Shown here: in pieces, positions 62,291 to 64,000 of the stretch
Numbering within the stretch: the first letter of the stretch is position 1
Layout of the letters: each line of letters starts with the position of its first letter
Source: Deinandra increscens subsp. villosa
Lineage: Eukaryota; Streptophyta; Magnoliopsida; Asterales; Asteraceae
Assembly: GCA_039602395.1 (NCBI GenBank)
Contig: JBCNJP010000007.1
Span: forward strand, 121,368,957-121,432,956
Length of the DNA: 64,000 nucleotides
Direction: 5' to 3'
The notes under the pieces: model-generated
The model's input: the letters and a program-made list of their open reading frames with translations, nothing else
Databases searched by the model: none
Told to the model about the DNA's origin: nothing
Translations under genes and position numbers: made by a program

Positions 62291-63240
62291 TTAATGAAGG
62301 AATTAAACCGAAATAAATCTGCCCCTTGGACCCCGCTCTCTCGGGGATGTTGCCCCCTTAGAACCCCCTTTGATGTTCTCGACTTACAACCTTATCAATA
62401 CGAGTGTGCATTACCCTGCACCTCCGAACCCAACCGATATAAGTTCGAAGTATAATTGATCGATAGTCAATCCAGTTACACTAAAATAGCAACAAATAAC
62501 ACTGAGTTTATCCCTATTTTTTGCCATAAAAACGACAATGTTTTAACATTTCCAATTCTTCATTCTTATTATTAAATATGTGAGTCTCTTGACTTCCAAA
62601 TACTCCATAAAATGATAACAAGAATGTCGTGAATCAGTCACTTATATTTTTGGGAGGTCGACCATTGGACAAGTGCATTAAGCACATCACTAATAGAAAA
62701 GCAGGAGCATCCGCGGAGCCTTGTGCCACCCCCAACACCAACTCCCACACCTCACCAGGCCCTTGCAACTCCATGTAAAACTCACATTATCCCCAAGCAT
62801 TTGAACATGATCATCCTTTAACAAAGCCAGAAAATTAACCTTAAGGCTCCCCAAGCCTAACAAATTGTCAACCTAAATCGATATTGAGTGGTAATTGTCC
62901 ATTATGCAACACAGACCCTCATGTTGAATTTAAATAGATCTTCCTTAGGTCTTTCACCACACTTTTCCATGTGCCATTTACCGAATTATTACATAAGAAA
63001 GACTTGACCTTCCCTTGTGGACACATGGATTGTGTTTACCACCCTAACCCATAACAGCAAGCTTTCAGACTTGTAATGATACAACCATTTAACAAACAAG
63101 GCCCGATTTGCAACCCAGATGAACAAATACCCAACCCGCCTTCCTATTTGCCACACCCCAACAGACGACAAAATGTGTCGGGGCACAATGATTGTGCAAG
63201 TGCGCATTTTAGGTTTCGCGCATTTTACGTTTTCACGCAT
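62291..63240 (-). pseudogene. Decayed LINE C-terminal region
   Basis: On the minus strand, pieces of the L1 post-RT/zinc-finger region follow each other with stops and shifts. WVANRALFVKWLYHYKSESL and LLWVRVVNTIH occur near 63060-63140. Then come NNSVNGTWKSVVKDLRKIY near 62930-62990 and LIHDILVIILWSIWKSRD near 62580-62640. The order is right for a plant LINE. No RT core remains. Confidence 0.65.
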
Positions 63241-64000
63241 TTTACGGATTGGTAAAAAGTTAAAAGTTTTTTAAACTATGTTGAATATGATAAATATGTA
63301 AAGTACTTAGTGACTAATACATATGTGTTGCCTATTTGAGATTCTTATAAGGCTCCTGTCTGACATTGTCTCACCCCTTCACCTAACTGTTTCACCTATT
63401 GTGATATGCAAACGCATGTTGTTTTTTCTTCTCACATTTATATTTAGTGTTGGGAATAAAAGTTGTTTGTGGGGAAAAAATGAGTAAAAAATATGATTTA
63501 CGTGACATGCTGACTTGGTTTGCATGTGAGAATGATGGATGTTAGCACTATGGACAATTTTAAAGTTTTTTTTTTTAATAGCCAGCCCATAATAACTTAT
63601 AACATGTATTACACACAATAATATTTGGAGTTCGATTGTCTGTAACATCGAAAGGCAACAATCACATAAACAAATTTAATAGGCTATCCTAACCACCTAC
63701 TATGTTTACATTTATATCAAACTTTCACACCCTCGTTTTGCACAGGGAAGAATCAAATTTTTATTAACTTAAAAGGAGATACAAACTCAAACCAACGACA
63801 AAGTAATTTTATTAGAAAGCGAACTTTAAAAGATCCAAAGAAAAGGAATTTCACACAATCGTTCTATGATTGGGTCGAAAAAAAAGGATATGTGAAAAAA
63901 ACTCAAAAAAAATGAAAAACAAAGAAAAAGACACTATTAGAGGAGATTGAACCCCGTACCACCAAGCTAAGGGAACCTCAAAGGTGCACGCAAATACCAG
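63241..64000. other. Right-edge non-coding sequence
   Basis: No gene is seen. Near 63945-63980, on the minus strand, ttagcttggtgg and ggggttcaatctcc resemble pol III A and B boxes but sit too close together for an intact SINE or tRNA. Confidence 0.4.

Noticed and set aside
63945..63985. tRNA or intact SINE head on the minus strand
   Set aside because: The A-box-like and B-box-like words are only a few bases apart and no cloverleaf can be drawn.

Overview
This is nuclear DNA of a flowering plant, almost certainly a eudicot. The genes have many short exons with GT-AG introns, the intergenic DNA is AT-rich, and retrotransposons, Helitrons and MITEs are dense. The look of the Ty3/gypsy LTR and MITE families makes me lean to Asteraceae, but that is an inference. 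No tRNA, rRNA or CRISPR array was recognised.

Layout. From 1 to about 27.8 kb the window is mostly repeats. It starts inside a long gypsy LTR (1-2371) that interrupts a copia reverse transcriptase (2372-2981). Next comes a 1.65-kb non-autonomous LTR element with two identical LTRs (3004-4654), then a candidate 5.5-kb Helitron carrying exon-like sequence (5217-10690). One intact single-exon gene of a plant-specific acidic protein family lies at 12967-13986 (minus strand). After it come a hAT MITE, a LINE fragment fused to a degraded gypsy gag, and, from 20.2 to 27.8 kb, an island of inverted-repeat elements. Three of these have clean or nearly clean 9-bp target duplications typical of Mutator-like elements, and two carry GC-rich, gene-like interiors.

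From 27.8 to 61.5 kb is a gene-rich block. KUP7-like potassium transporter: 28053-34768, plus, 10 exons, 845 aa, with a 20-codon uORF ending 3 nt before the start. PAA1/HMA6 chloroplast Cu(I)-ATPase: 36255-45717, minus, 17 exons, 940 aa, convergent with KUP7. A mitochondrial nad4L insertion (NUMT, about 47297-47584) keeps unedited codons. UBP3/UBP4 deubiquitinase: 48605-52860, minus, 6 exons, 366 aa. TOM1-like seven-membrane-span protein: 56718-61437, minus, 11 exons, 295 aa. All four reconstructed coding sequences are complete, in frame and close to the family length. Their introns host several hAT-type MITEs. A PIF/Harbinger element and a probable SINE sit between UBP and TOM1. The last 2.5 kb holds decayed LINE sequence.

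The four multi-exon genes do not form a pathway; they are ordinary housekeeping neighbours. I found no undescribed multi-gene system. The more unusual observations are the recent non-autonomous LTR element, the large foldback and MULE-like island next to the KUP7 promoter, the KUP7 uORF, the unedited NUMT and the many long poly(G)/poly(C) runs.
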